Below are positions 18,298 to 29,921 of a stretch of DNA of 64,000 nucleotides, piece after piece; the first letter of the stretch is position 1; each line of letters starts with the position of its first letter. The notes under the pieces are model-generated. The model made no database searches and was not told where the DNA came from. It saw nothing but the letters and a program-made list of their open reading frames with translations. This stretch comes from Salipiger mangrovisoli (GTDB taxonomy: Bacteria; Pseudomonadota; Alphaproteobacteria; Rhodobacterales; Rhodobacteraceae): contig NZ_JADFFK010000025.1 of the NCBI RefSeq assembly GCF_015223355.1, forward strand, positions 17,824 through 81,823, written 5' to 3'. The translations under genes and the position numbers were made by a program.

Positions 18298-20250
18298 TCA
18301 CTTACCTCCCTGAGATTTCAGGAGTGCCACAACCGGCTCAACAGCGTTGCGAAGATAGACCGGTCCGACACCCAAGCCGTTCGGGCGGAACGGCTGGACC
18401 CCCTCGCTCTGCAGAACGGCACGAATCGTGTTCAAATGCGCACCGGTTTCGGCCGACAGCATTGATGGTGTCGTGTAGTTGGCCGCAAACGCAGCGATGT
18501 CGTCGCGGCTCATGCGCCATTCCCGACGCCTGGTCGCAGGATTCAAAACCAACGTCGCAGGCGTGTAACCACCTTCGATCAGAGCTAGGAATTGACCTTT
18601 CCCCCGAATGCCCGCCGACCGAGCGAAGGCCGCTGCTGTCACCTCTCCCTGGCTGATCGATGGCTTGCGCTTCGGCGCGACCTTCGCGTTGAACGCAGCA
18701 ACCTCGGCGATTTCCACCACAAGCCCGTGGTAACCGAAAACATCAGGACGCTGACCAAGGCGCAGAGACCCCGTCCGGATGGCCGCAATGATCTCGGCAA
18801 CAGGAAGGTCCAGCCGCTTGTGAACGAGTTGGATCGTCTCCCACCCTGGCTCCTCTGGAGCCACCGGCTGCGCGTAGGCCTCCAACTCCTCAAGAAGGGC
18901 TTGGCCATCCGCAATCCGCCAAGGCGATTTGATCGTTGCAACTTTGGTCCTCGGGACGAGGACACCGTCTGCCTTCAACCCGTTCAATTCGGCCAAGGTC
19001 GCGCCGATTGCCTTTCGCAGCGCAATGGGACCAACCAGCGTCGGGATTTCATCAAGGACGTGCTGCCAGGCCTTCGCATCAAAGGTCTTGCGGGCATCGG
19101 CACGCGCGTCACTGGGCGCGAACGCGCCTGCTTCCGTCAAGAAATCATCCAGAACAGCCGTGCCGATGCCGGTTTCCTTTGATGCTGACGTGAGGGAGTG
19201 AAGGCGCCGCTCTGTCACGGTCTGCCCGAGAAGGTCATCACCTGGCGCCAACGGCCATATTTCCAGGAAATAGTTTCGAAGGATCCCGCGAAACCCCGAA
19301 AAGGCATCGTCATCAAGATAGATGCCCTTGAGATGTTTGAAGAGCGGACCCAACTCGCCCTGCGTCACGATGTGGCCGCCGTCCTGTGACCGCATGAGGA
19401 TGTCCAGGGCCGCTCGGATCCCATCGGGACCTTGCGAGACAAAGGCAAAGCCCGTGGCCTTGGCGCGCCGATCGTCCGGGGCCTCGCCCTGTTTGCGCAG
19501 CAAGGCTGAACCGATGAACTCACAGAGCGTGATCGCCGGAAACACTGGCTGTGAGGCAAGCCATGTGTCGTCCGCAGCGATACCCTGCGAGAGACGCTTA
19601 TCAAGCCAAAGGTCATAGTCGGTAGGATCGATGCGCGCGCAGTCGAATGATCCTGCTCGCAGGCCTGGCAGGATTTCCTCCAATCGCGCTCCAATATTAT
19701 CCCGTTCGATGGGGCGCGCGCTGGACCACAAGGGAACGAGCGGATGGTGATGCTGGTGGCAAATATCAACACCTCTGCAGAGCCAGTCCCCCCGCAAAGC
19801 AATGTGCCGCAACGGATGCGGCTGATCATCTGCCTGCTCACGCATGCAGTGCGGACAGCCCCGAATGATCGGGTTTCGCAGGGCCCGCGAGACGAAGACT
19901 TCCTTCCGAAACCGCATCCGGACGTCTCCGATGCGTTCACCTGTCCAGGAGAGTAGCTCGGCGAGCTGCGTGGCCGACACCCCTGCGCGTTCTGCAAAAA
20001 TCGCGACAGCCTCTTCGTCCTGCTCCAGGATACGCCGAAAGGTGGTGCCGAGATCGAGGGCGAAGTTGGCAGCGTCGGTTCCATTCAGGATTGCCATGCG
20101 CGAAAACAGCGACGGGAGCGTCTCGCGGTCAACGGGCTCCACTGTAAGGGCGAGTTTCCGCAGCAAGTACACCTCCTGTGTGATCAAACGCCTCACGTGT
20201 TGCGATACGCGGCTCCATAGCCGTTTCGGGATCGGATGCGAAGTCGCCAT
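18298..20250 (-). CDS. tniQ: TniQ/TnsD-family transposon target-selection protein
   Basis: The 650-residue product (from MATSHPIPKRLW; an in-frame ATG at 20283 would add 11) has the TniQ opening LALTVEPVDRETLPSLFSRM. A zinc-finger region follows: C132-P-H-C135, W156 and C164-H-Q-H167, as in TnsD/TniQ. The long C-terminal part has helical, probably winged-helix, DNA-binding segments. TniQ proteins read the attachment site and recruit TnsC. This gene points toward tRNA-Arg, 152 bases from it, and is 38 kb from its presumed partners tnsABC. It is longer than Tn7 TnsD (508 residues). Recognition of the tRNA gene is inferred. Confidence 0.87.
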   Translation of the reverse strand: MATSHPIPKRLWSRVSQHVRRLITQEVYLLRKLALTVEPVDRETLPSLFSRMAILNGTDAANFALDLGTTFRRILEQDEEAVAIFAERAGVSATQLAELLSWTGERIGDVRMRFRKEVFVSRALRNPIIRGCPHCMREQADDQPHPLRHIALRGDWLCRGVDICHQHHHPLVPLWSSARPIERDNIGARLEEILPGLRAGSFDCARIDPTDYDLWLDKRLSQGIAADDTWLASQPVFPAITLCEFIGSALLRKQGEAPDDRRAKATGFAFVSQGPDGIRAALDILMRSQDGGHIVTQGELGPLFKHLKGIYLDDDAFSGFRGILRNYFLEIWPLAPGDDLLGQTVTERRLHSLTSASKETGIGTAVLDDFLTEAGAFAPSDARADARKTFDAKAWQHVLDEIPTLVGPIALRKAIGATLAELNGLKADGVLVPRTKVATIKSPWRIADGQALLEELEAYAQPVAPEEPGWETIQLVHKRLDLPVAEIIAAIRTGSLRLGQRPDVFGYHGLVVEIAEVAAFNAKVAPKRKPSISQGEVTAAAFARSAGIRGKGQFLALIEGGYTPATLVLNPATRRREWRMSRDDIAAFAANYTTPSMLSAETGAHLNTIRAVLQSEGVQPFRPNGLGVGPVYLRNAVEPVVALLKSQGGK

Positions 20251-20548
20251 TCGCTGCAAGCGCAAATTAGAGACATGTGCCATGCGGGGTCCGATAGGCT
20301 TGCTACCGACGTGAACGGCCCTAACCCGACCTTGGGGCTGGACGACCTCGCTGCGGCGCAGCTCCACCGAAACAGTCGTTCATGCGTCGCGCAGCATTTT
20401 TCTACGGACAAGGTACGCTGTGCGGGACTAACCGGACATTGTCCCGCTCGCTTCACGACCCGAAAGCAACCATTCAGGCAGAGCGCAATGATAGGCCCCT
20501 CCGAACCCACATCTGTCCTCGCGAGTTACTTGGATGGATCGCTGGGAG
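20251..20548. other. intergenic region upstream of tniQ
   Basis: About 300 bases between tniQ and the cytochrome b-like gene. It must include the tniQ promoter. I see no convincing gene or strong palindrome. Confidence 0.4.
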
Positions 20549-21250
20549 TCACGACCGAGACTTTCCCGAGAACAGCCCGGTTGGGACTTGAACCACACGC
20601 AAAAGCAACTGCGCTGCAACTGCCAGCGTTAGAAGCGCCGCTCCCCAGTGGAGGAAGAAGGGGAGCACCGACGCATTGAAATCCCACATCGACAGCGAGT
20701 AGCGGAAGCCGAGACGGGGCCAGAAGCCCAGCAAGGTCCCGCTGGCGATCCCTTGCAGGGCCCCGGCGATGCCGATTGCCCAGGCGAGCAGCCCGGCCCA
20801 GCGGGGCCAGGGGCGCCGGGTCGCCGTCCGCAGCAGCGCCGCGATGCGGTTCCAGTTCACTCCGAGATGCAGCGCCGCCAGTGCGATGGCCCAGTAGGCG
20901 GCGAACCAGTGCACCTCTTGCATCAGGAAGATGCGCGGAATGGGCAGCCAACCGGCCAGCGTGCGTGAGACGGCGAGGCTGCTGACCAGCAGGATTACCA
21001 GCGTCACCGAGAGCAGCACGCCGAGGACGAGGTTGAGCGCCCGCTGCGTCGTCATTCGGCCACCGCGATGCCCCTTCCACCAGAAGAGGTTGTTGGCGAC
21101 GTGGCGCAGCACGATCAGCAGGAAGACGGTGCCGAGAGCCTCGTGCATGCCATTGCCGAGCCACCAGTAGGCGAAGGCCAACACGAGGCAGAGCAGCATG
21201 GCGCCGTCGAGCAGGAGGCGCGGAACAGGGCGGGTCCAGCGAAAATTCAT
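20549..21250 (-). CDS. DUF4405/cytochrome b561-like membrane protein
   Basis: The 233-residue protein from [20 protein letters not shown] has five to six hydrophobic helices. Its His residues are placed for heme or quinone contact: [33 protein letters not shown] and [10 protein letters not shown]. This matches DUF4405-type membrane cytochromes. Its ATG overlaps the TGA of the cytochrome gene upstream by four bases, so the two are co-translated. It probably moves electrons between the periplasmic heme protein and the quinone pool. Confidence 0.78.
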   Translation of the reverse strand: MNFRWTRPVPRLLLDGAMLLCLVLAFAYWWLGNGMHEALGTVFLLIVLRHVANNLFWWKGHRGGRMTTQRALNLVLGVLLSVTLVILLVSSLAVSRTLAGWLPIPRIFLMQEVHWFAAYWAIALAALHLGVNWNRIAALLRTATRRPWPRWAGLLAWAIGIAGALQGIASGTLLGFWPRLGFRYSLSMWDFNASVLPFFLHWGAALLTLAVAAQLLLRVVQVPTGLFSGKSRS

Positions 21251-21717
21251 TGCTCGAACGCGCGGGCGTCGCTGTAGGTGTACATGAAATTCCGCCCCTC
21301 GCGCGACATGTGGCAGGAGCGGCAGCGCTGGGTGTTCTCGTCCGCGTTGATCGAGCCGTCGGGCCAGTACCACTGGAACTGCCAGTCGTCGGTTCGGCTC
21401 GCCTCGTCATAGGCCTCGCCGAAGCCTTCGCCCTTTTCCATGACAAAAAGCCGGTAGACCTCGCCCTCGCGCCAGTCCTGCAGAATGACCTGGGTGCCGT
21501 CTGGGATTTCGCCCCCGGACTTGAGCGCCGCAAGCGCCTCGGGCGAAGTGTACATGAACTCGGTCACATCGCCGCGTGTTACGGTGGTGTAATGCACCAG
21601 CTCGGCCAGCATGGCCTCGTCCGGGAAGCGCACCTCGTTGGGCTCGGCCAGCGCGGCGATGGCGGCAAGCGCCGCAAGCCCGAAGCCGGCAGAAAGGGTG
21701 GCGAATGGTTGTCCCAT
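21247..21717 (-). CDS. cytochrome P460-family periplasmic heme protein
   Basis: The 156-residue product begins [20 protein letters not shown], a Sec signal peptide. It carries a single CxxCH heme site ([10 protein letters not shown]) near the C-terminus. Preceding features ([30 protein letters not shown]) fit cytochrome P460/c'-beta-like proteins, which bind NO, hydroxylamine or similar ligands. It is translationally coupled to the membrane cytochrome downstream. Confidence 0.78.
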   Translation of the reverse strand: MGQPFATLSAGFGLAALAAIAALAEPNEVRFPDEAMLAELVHYTTVTRGDVTEFMYTSPEALAALKSGGEIPDGTQVILQDWREGEVYRLFVMEKGEGFGEAYDEASRTDDWQFQWYWPDGSINADENTQRCRSCHMSREGRNFMYTYSDARAFEQ

Positions 21718-21838
21718 ATGGGTCTCCCTTGGTGTCGTTGCTCTCAGGCCGCAAATGGCGCGAGACGGTTGGGTCCGCCCAAGACCTGTGGTCTCAGGCG
21801 GCATTCGATCAGCCGGGTGAAGGGGATAGCCGTCATAA

Positions 21839-24269
<2,431 letters not shown>

Positions 24270-24387
24270 GGTCCGATCCGATGGGAGGTTTGGCCCCGCC
24301 CGGGGCTTGCCGGTTATCTAATCCATTCCCATTTCATCGATTAGACAGATAAAGTCGAAAGCCGTCATAAGCAGGGATACATAATCG

Positions 24388-25281
24388 ATGCGCCGCACCT
24401 TCAATGAGCTCTACGCCTTCACCGTCGTCGCGCGGCACCGGAGCTTCACCCGCGCGGCGGCGCATCTCGGCATGTCGCAATCGGCGCTGTCGCAGACGGT
24501 GAAGAACCTTGAGGAGTCGCTGGGTGTCCGGCTGCTGACGCGCTCGACCCGCAGCGTCTCGCCGACCGAGGCGGGCGAGCGGTTGCTGTCGCGCCTCGGC
24601 CCACAGTTCGACGAGATGGAGGATGCGCTCGACGAGCTGAACACCAACCGCCAGAGCCCGCGCGGCACGATCCGCATCAGCGCCGGCGAGCATCCCGCAA
24701 TCGCGGTGCTTCAGCCGAAGCTGACGGAGTTCCTCGAGGCCTATCCCGACATCACAGTCGAAATTGGCGTCGATGGCGGGATGATCGACATCGTGGCCGA
24801 AGGCTTCGACGCGGGGGTGCGCCTTGGCCAGCAGGTGGCCAAGGACATGATCGCCGTGCGGATCAGCCATGACATTCGCGTGTGCATGGTGGCCGCCCCG
24901 AGCTATCTGGGTGCCCACCCGGCCCCGCAGACGCCGGACGAACTAACCGAACACCGATGCATCAACGTGCGCCTTCCGACGCATAACGGCGTCTTTGCCT
25001 GGGAGTTGGAGAAGCACGGGCAGGAAACCCGGGTGCGGGTCGACGGGCCCGTGACCTTCAACAACCTGCCCCTGCGGCTGGCCTCAACGCTCGACGGGAT
25101 CGGCATCGGTTACCTGCCCGTTGACATGGTCGAGCCCTTTCTCGCGGATGGCCGGCTCAAGCCGGTGCTTGAGGACTGGTGGCCCACCTGGGAAGGCTAC
25201 CACCTCTACTACCCCAACCGCCGCCAGATGAGCCCGGCTTTCCGCCTGCTCATCGACCACCTGCGCCACCGGGCCGGCTGA
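24388..25281 (+). CDS. LysR-family transcriptional regulator
   Basis: The 297-residue protein opens with the LysR winged helix: MRRTFNELYAFTVVARHRSF then TRAAAHLGMSQSALSQTVKN and LEESLGVRLLTRSTRSVSPT. The effector-binding domain follows. Such regulators usually act on a divergent gene; here that is the MFS/aldo-keto reductase pair. AT-rich sequence (around 24317-24385) precedes the start and probably holds the operator. A perfect hairpin follows the stop. Confidence 0.93.
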   Translation: MRRTFNELYAFTVVARHRSFTRAAAHLGMSQSALSQTVKNLEESLGVRLLTRSTRSVSPTEAGERLLSRLGPQFDEMEDALDELNTNRQSPRGTIRISAGEHPAIAVLQPKLTEFLEAYPDITVEIGVDGGMIDIVAEGFDAGVRLGQQVAKDMIAVRISHDIRVCMVAAPSYLGAHPAPQTPDELTEHRCINVRLPTHNGVFAWELEKHGQETRVRVDGPVTFNNLPLRLASTLDGIGIGYLPVDMVEPFLADGRLKPVLEDWWPTWEGYHLYYPNRRQMSPAFRLLIDHLRHRAG

Positions 25282-25282
25282 G

Positions 25283-25309
25283 ACCCGCACCGCCTACGGC
25301 GGTGCGGGT
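25283..25309. terminator. bidirectional hairpin between lysR and hydrolase gene
   Basis: ACCCGCACCGCC and GGCGGTGCGGGT form a perfect 12-bp stem with loop TAC, directly between convergent genes. There is no long T-tract. Confidence 0.75.
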
Positions 25310-25315
25310 ACAATG

Positions 25316-26389
25316 TCACTGGGCGAGACCGCCAAGCCCCTTCGCCTCGATCCACTCGGCCGCCAGATCGGCGATCTGCGCGTTGTTCAGATCCGAGAAG
25401 ATGAAGTGGGTGTTGCCGATGATCCCCTCCTCGGGCAGGTGAACCAGAGTTGCGTCGCCACCGCGGGCGTTGATCGCGTTGACCCAGAGCCGCGCCATGG
25501 CCAGCCGCGTGCGCCAGTTGTCGAGGCCGAAGAGATCGGTCGGCTCCTCGGGGATGTTGTCGCCGTAGTAAACGATGATCGGGATCTGCGTCAGCTTCTG
25601 GAAATCCGCGTCCGGAATGGCGACCGGCTCCAGCGTTCCGGCAGCGCCGCTCATCGGCTCGGGCATTTCGCTCTCGGGGAAGACGTAGCCGCTGCCGGGC
25701 TCGTAGGAGATCACCGCGCGCACGTCCGGGTTCTTGATCGCGGTCAGCCAGCCAGGCCCGCCGGCCTGAGAGTGTGTGACGAGGATCGACGGGCCGATCC
25801 GATCCACCAGCGCCGAGACGCCGTCGCTGACCACCTCGGGATCGAAAGCGCCGGTGTTCGGCGTCACCGAGCGGAAGAATTCTCCCAGCGTTTCCTCGGA
25901 GCCGTCGAACTGCACGCCGTCGAAATACTCCGGCCACTGGCCGATGCGGAACATGTCGAAATAGAGCTGGTCGAAGGCCATCGGGCTGACCTCGGCCGCG
26001 GCGGTGCTGTTGCCCGCACGGCCGCGGCGCGGCTGGTCGATGGTGTAGACCGGGAAGTGGCGGCGGAGCATCAGCGTTTGGAACCCCTCGCGGCCATCGG
26101 CGGTGGTCTCCCAGCTCTTGCCCGACTGGAAGGCCCCGTGCCAGAGCACCAGCGGCAGCGAGCGCGGCGCCTCAGGCACCTGGTAGAAGGCATAGGCGTG
26201 ATCGCCATGAAAACTCTGCCCGGCGGTGTCCATGGGACTGCGGTGATCGAAGCTGCCGGGCTCGGTCGTCACCGTGCCGCCGGCGCTGAAGCTGCCCTGG
26301 TCGATGATCGTCAGCGGCTCGAAGGCGAAGGCCTGCGCGGCGAGCCCCAGGCTCGCGGTGGCGGAGAGAAGCAGGGTTCGAAGAGTCAT
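25316..26389 (-). CDS. secreted alpha/beta hydrolase
   Basis: The 357-residue product starts MTLRTLLLSATASLGLAAQA with a signal peptide ending at AFA. Hydrolase features include LVLWHGAFQSGKSWE (oxyanion region), the nucleophile elbow VTHSQAGGPG and an acid in VYYGDNIPEEP. The terminal part includes PEEGIIGNTHFIFSDLNN, with a likely catalytic His. It resembles periplasmic esterases often encoded with flavodoxin and aldo-keto reductase genes, but the substrate is unknown. Its start faces the next hydrolase across a ~190-base divergent gap. Confidence 0.85.
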   Translation of the reverse strand: MTLRTLLLSATASLGLAAQAFAFEPLTIIDQGSFSAGGTVTTEPGSFDHRSPMDTAGQSFHGDHAYAFYQVPEAPRSLPLVLWHGAFQSGKSWETTADGREGFQTLMLRRHFPVYTIDQPRRGRAGNSTAAAEVSPMAFDQLYFDMFRIGQWPEYFDGVQFDGSEETLGEFFRSVTPNTGAFDPEVVSDGVSALVDRIGPSILVTHSQAGGPGWLTAIKNPDVRAVISYEPGSGYVFPESEMPEPMSGAAGTLEPVAIPDADFQKLTQIPIIVYYGDNIPEEPTDLFGLDNWRTRLAMARLWVNAINARGGDATLVHLPEEGIIGNTHFIFSDLNNAQIADLAAEWIEAKGLGGLAQ

Positions 26390-26582
26390 GGCGCATCCTT
26401 GGTTGCAAGAGGTGCCTCCAAGGTGGGTCGCATTCCGCACAACGATTAGCCGGGTCTTCTCGATCAGCCTTATCGGCATTCACGATGAATGGCTCTGGGA
26501 CCGCTCGGATTAATTCGCCGGGCTTATCCCGGCTTGCGTGGAAACACGGCTAATCCCGCCAAAGCATCCTACCTATCTTGCC

Positions 26583-27674
26583 ATGATGACCACCAGCCCC
26601 ACAGAATCCCCCGAGATCCCGCGCACCGATGCCATGCCCGCGTGGCGCCGCCTGGCGGCCGTCGCGCTCTGCCTCTCGACCGGCCTCGGCGACGCGCCCG
26701 CGCGAGCCGACACGCTGACGGAAGGGCTCGCAGCGCCCATCGAGGCGCGCGAGAGTGCTTCCCTCCGTTATGACACGACGGTCGGAGATCTTCTGCGGCA
26801 CTCGGAACTGCAGGGCTTCGCGCGCCGGCTTCTGCCTTGGGCGGAGCGCGACTACCGCGAGGAGATGCCCCTGCGCGACATAGCGCAGCTGCTGCCCTAC
26901 CACAGCGCGGTGCGACCCGATGTGGTGCTGGCAGGGCTCAACCGGTTGCTCGACCTGCAGCGGGCGGGCGTTCCTGTCTTCCACGAGATCTACACCGGGG
27001 CAGAGCGCCGGGGGACGCCATCGCTGAGCGAGGCAGGGCTCTTCTTTTTCCCCGGCCGACCCGGCGCGCCTTTCGCGCTGATCGCCCCGGGTGGCGGGTT
27101 TTCCTACGTCGGCTCGGTCCACGAGGGGTTTCCCTATGCGATGGAGCTCTCCCGGCTCGGCTTCAACGCCTTCGTCGTGACCTACCGGACCGGTCAGGGC
27201 GGGCGGACTGCGACCGCGGACATGGCCCGCGCGGTTGACTACGTCATGGAGCACGCCGAGACGCTCGGCGTGGCCCGCGAGGGCTATTCCGTCTGGGGCA
27301 GCTCCGCCGGCGCGCGCATGGCGGCCTTCATTGGCAGCCACGGTCCGGACGCTTTCGGCGCGCAGAGCCCGCAGCACCCGGCCGCGGTGATCATGGCCTA
27401 TACCTCGCATGCCGACCTCGGACCGCAGGAACCGCCGACCTACGCCATCGTCGGCGCGCAGGACGGCATCGCCCCCGCCGCCAACATGCGCGCCCGCGTC
27501 GAGGCCCTCCGGACCCTCGGGGGCGCAGTGACCTTCCGTGTCGTACCCGGAGTCGGGCATGGCTTCGGCGATGGCACCGGCACTGCGGCGCAAGGCTGGG
27601 TCGCGGAGGCTGCCGCCTTCTGGGCCGCACATCTGCCTGCCGAACTGGGGTCCAATGAGAGGACACTGAAATGA
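26583..27674 (+). CDS. alpha/beta hydrolase, probably exported
   Basis: The chosen start (MMTTSPTESPEIPRTDAMPA) gives 363 residues. An internal Met at 26634 (MPAWRRLAAVALCLSTGLGD) would place a signal peptide at the very N-terminus and is an equally good start. The catalytic elements are APGGGFSYVGSVHEG (oxyanion), VWGSSAGARMAAF (nucleophile Ser), a VGAQDGIAP acid loop and VPGVGHGFGDG (His). This matches the BD-FAE/acetyl-esterase class. Its stop overlaps the next start by four bases, making it the first gene of a three-gene operon with flavodoxin and aldo-keto reductase. Confidence 0.85.
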   Translation: MMTTSPTESPEIPRTDAMPAWRRLAAVALCLSTGLGDAPARADTLTEGLAAPIEARESASLRYDTTVGDLLRHSELQGFARRLLPWAERDYREEMPLRDIAQLLPYHSAVRPDVVLAGLNRLLDLQRAGVPVFHEIYTGAERRGTPSLSEAGLFFFPGRPGAPFALIAPGGGFSYVGSVHEGFPYAMELSRLGFNAFVVTYRTGQGGRTATADMARAVDYVMEHAETLGVAREGYSVWGSSAGARMAAFIGSHGPDAFGAQSPQHPAAVIMAYTSHADLGPQEPPTYAIVGAQDGIAPAANMRARVEALRTLGGAVTFRVVPGVGHGFGDGTGTAAQGWVAEAAAFWAAHLPAELGSNERTLK

Positions 27675-28288
27675 CCGACCGAACGGACCTGAACCGCCGC
27701 TTGGCGCTGGCGGAGCTGATCCTGCCCGTGCTGGGTGCAGGGTTCCTCCCCGCGCCGGCTCGGGCTGCCACCCCGCCGAGTTCGACACTGGTTGCCTACC
27801 TGACCCGCAGCGGCAATACTCGGGTCGTCGCAGAGACACTCGCCCGCAGGCAGGGTGCGGATCTTTTCGAGATCCGGACCGCCACGCCGTACCCCGAGGA
27901 TTATGACGCCCATGTCGAACTGGCCCGCCAACAACGCGACGCCGGGATAGCGCCTCCACTGGCTTCGACGGTTCCAGGTTTCGAGAGCTACCGGGAGATC
28001 TGCCTGTGCTTCCCGATCTGGGGTGAGGCGATGCCCGCGCCGCTGCGCAGCTTCCTGACGGCCCATGACGCCGGAACGCGGCGGGTTCTGCCGTTCATCA
28101 CGCACGGCGGCTACGGTAGAGGCTCTTCGCTCGAGACGCTGGCGGTGCTGGCCCCGCAAGCCAGAATCGCGCCCGCCTTCGAACAAACCTGCGATGCCGA
28201 GCGCGACACCATCGACCTGCTGACCGACTGGTTCGCCCGCACGCCCGGCCGACGGCCCTCCCCCCGCAAGAAGGAAAGCTACTCATGA
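27671..28288 (+). CDS. flavodoxin-family protein with N-terminal signal
   Basis: This 205-residue protein carries the phosphate-binding loop of long flavodoxins (AYLTRSGNTRVVAETLAR). Further family stretches are PYPEDYDAHVELARQQRD, ICLCFPIWGEAMPAPLRSFL and THGGYGRGSSLETL. The N-terminal MTDRTDLNRRLALAELILPV resembles a twin-arginine or hydrophobic export signal. It is coupled by ATGA overlaps to both the hydrolase before and the reductase after it. It probably carries electrons via FMN for the adjacent reductase. Confidence 0.87.
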   Translation: MTDRTDLNRRLALAELILPVLGAGFLPAPARAATPPSSTLVAYLTRSGNTRVVAETLARRQGADLFEIRTATPYPEDYDAHVELARQQRDAGIAPPLASTVPGFESYREICLCFPIWGEAMPAPLRSFLTAHDAGTRRVLPFITHGGYGRGSSLETLAVLAPQARIAPAFEQTCDAERDTIDLLTDWFARTPGRRPSPRKKESYS

Positions 28289-29418
28289 CAGACTTCGGAC
28301 ACCCCAATCGCCGGCAGGTCGTTGCCGGAGGCGCCGCTCTTGCAGCGAGCGGCGCCATCACGCTCGGCAGCGGAACCCGGGCTCATGCCGCGACCCGTGC
28401 GCTTGGCAGCGTCGAGGTCTTTCCTGTGGGCCTCGGCTGCCAATGGGTGCGCCGCGATACCCCGGATGAGGTCACCGACTTCTACAGCTCGATCCTTTCG
28501 AAGGCCGAGGCCGAAGCGCTGGTCCGCCGCGCCGTCGACCGGGGCGTCACGCTGATCGACACAGCCGAGGCTTACGGGCCGCTGGTCTCCGAGGAAATTG
28601 TCGGCAAGGCCCTGTCCGGCGTCCGGGACCGCGTGACGATCGAGACGAAATTCGGCTTCGACATCGATCCGGAGACAGGCGCACAGTTGGGCGGTACCAA
28701 CAGCCGCCCCGCCCATGTCCGCCGCGCGGTCGAGGCTATGCTGAAGCGCCTGCGCACCGACCGCATCGACGTTCTGATCCAGCACCGCGTGGACCCAGAG
28801 GTGCCCATCGAGGATGTGGCCGGAGTGATCGGCGAGTTGATGGCCGAGGGCAAGGTGCTGAACTGGGGCCTTTCGGAGCCGGGCATCAACACCGTCCGCC
28901 GCGCCCATGCCGAGCAGCCTCTGAGCGTGATCCAGAACCAATACTCGATGAACGTGCGTACCCCCGAGGCCGAAGTGCTGCCGCTCTGCAATGAGCTTGG
29001 GATCGGCCTTGTTTGCTGGAGCCCGCTCGGGATGGGGTTCCTGTCCGGCAAGATGGGCGCCGGCAGCCGTTTCCCGGAAGGTGATTTTCGCGCTGTCGTG
29101 CCGATGTATGCACCCGAAAACCTGCCCGCGAATATGGCGATCTTCGAGCTGGTCAAAAGCTGGGCCACTCGCAAGTCGGCGACGCCCGCACAGGTGGCCC
29201 TCGCCTGGCTGATGGCACAGGGACCGATGGTCGTGCCAATCCCGGGCACCACGAACCCGGCCCATCTCGACGAGAACATCGGTGGCGCCGATCTAACGTT
29301 TTCGACCGAAGAGCTGGAAGAGTTGAACACCGCACTCGCTTCAATCCCGGTCCGGGGTGACCGCCTGCCAGCCGGCGTCCTCGCCGGGACCGGAGTTGAA
29401 GCATCGACGCCAGATTGA
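28285..29418 (+). CDS. aldo-keto reductase with Tat-type signal
   Basis: The 377-residue product has a twin-arginine leader (NRRQVVAGGAALAASGAITL, cleaved near AHAA). A reductase barrel follows with [33 protein letters not shown] and [17 protein letters not shown]. It is strongly similar along its length to the cytoplasmic enzyme at 21871, indicating duplication. Exported aldo-keto reductases of this kind occur next to flavodoxin genes. The Tat leader implies folding with cofactor before export. It is the last gene of the hydrolase-flavodoxin-reductase operon. Confidence 0.9.
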   Translation: MTDFGHPNRRQVVAGGAALAASGAITLGSGTRAHAATRALGSVEVFPVGLGCQWVRRDTPDEVTDFYSSILSKAEAEALVRRAVDRGVTLIDTAEAYGPLVSEEIVGKALSGVRDRVTIETKFGFDIDPETGAQLGGTNSRPAHVRRAVEAMLKRLRTDRIDVLIQHRVDPEVPIEDVAGVIGELMAEGKVLNWGLSEPGINTVRRAHAEQPLSVIQNQYSMNVRTPEAEVLPLCNELGIGLVCWSPLGMGFLSGKMGAGSRFPEGDFRAVVPMYAPENLPANMAIFELVKSWATRKSATPAQVALAWLMAQGPMVVPIPGTTNPAHLDENIGGADLTFSTEELEELNTALASIPVRGDRLPAGVLAGTGVEASTPD

Positions 29419-29921
29419 CGCCGAGCCCCTGAACGTCGCGCCTTCGCCCTGGCCCTTACAAAGCGCGGGTACAGCGGGATGCAGCGTCCGTTCGCGGACG
29501 CCGTGGGCGAGTATGCCACTGCCGCCTTCGGCATCTTGCTGACAGGCGATGCGGTCCAATCTGCATCAATGGCGAACGGCAACTTCGTCCGCGATCCGAT
29601 CCTTCCTCCTCGGGCTTTCGCTGTGCCGAGCATGAGTGTCCGGGGTCTTAGCTGCGGCGCCGCGTAACTTTCCGGAACATCGCGGCAGGCGTTTCGCTGC
29701 GTGCGCGTGCAGCGAGAAATTGGTGCTTCCGCTTAGGGCTCGAACCGGTCATGCGGCGGCGCAGAACAAACCTCGACCTTGGCCCGCTCCGAATTTCGGC
29801 TTCCACCTTTGTCGGGCGGTCGGATTGTCGCCGCAGCGAAAGTCCGGAATCCGCCCTTCGAGGACAGATCATCATGCAGCGCCGGACATGAGCGATGACT
29901 ATAGCCCCAACCAGAAATATC
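29419..29921. other. intergenic region between redox and defence cargo
   Basis: About 500 bases between the end of the redox operon and the convergent helicase gene. Short frames are present but none has a recognisable family or ribosome site. It marks the junction where composition shifts to the visibly less GC-rich defence block. Confidence 0.4.
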
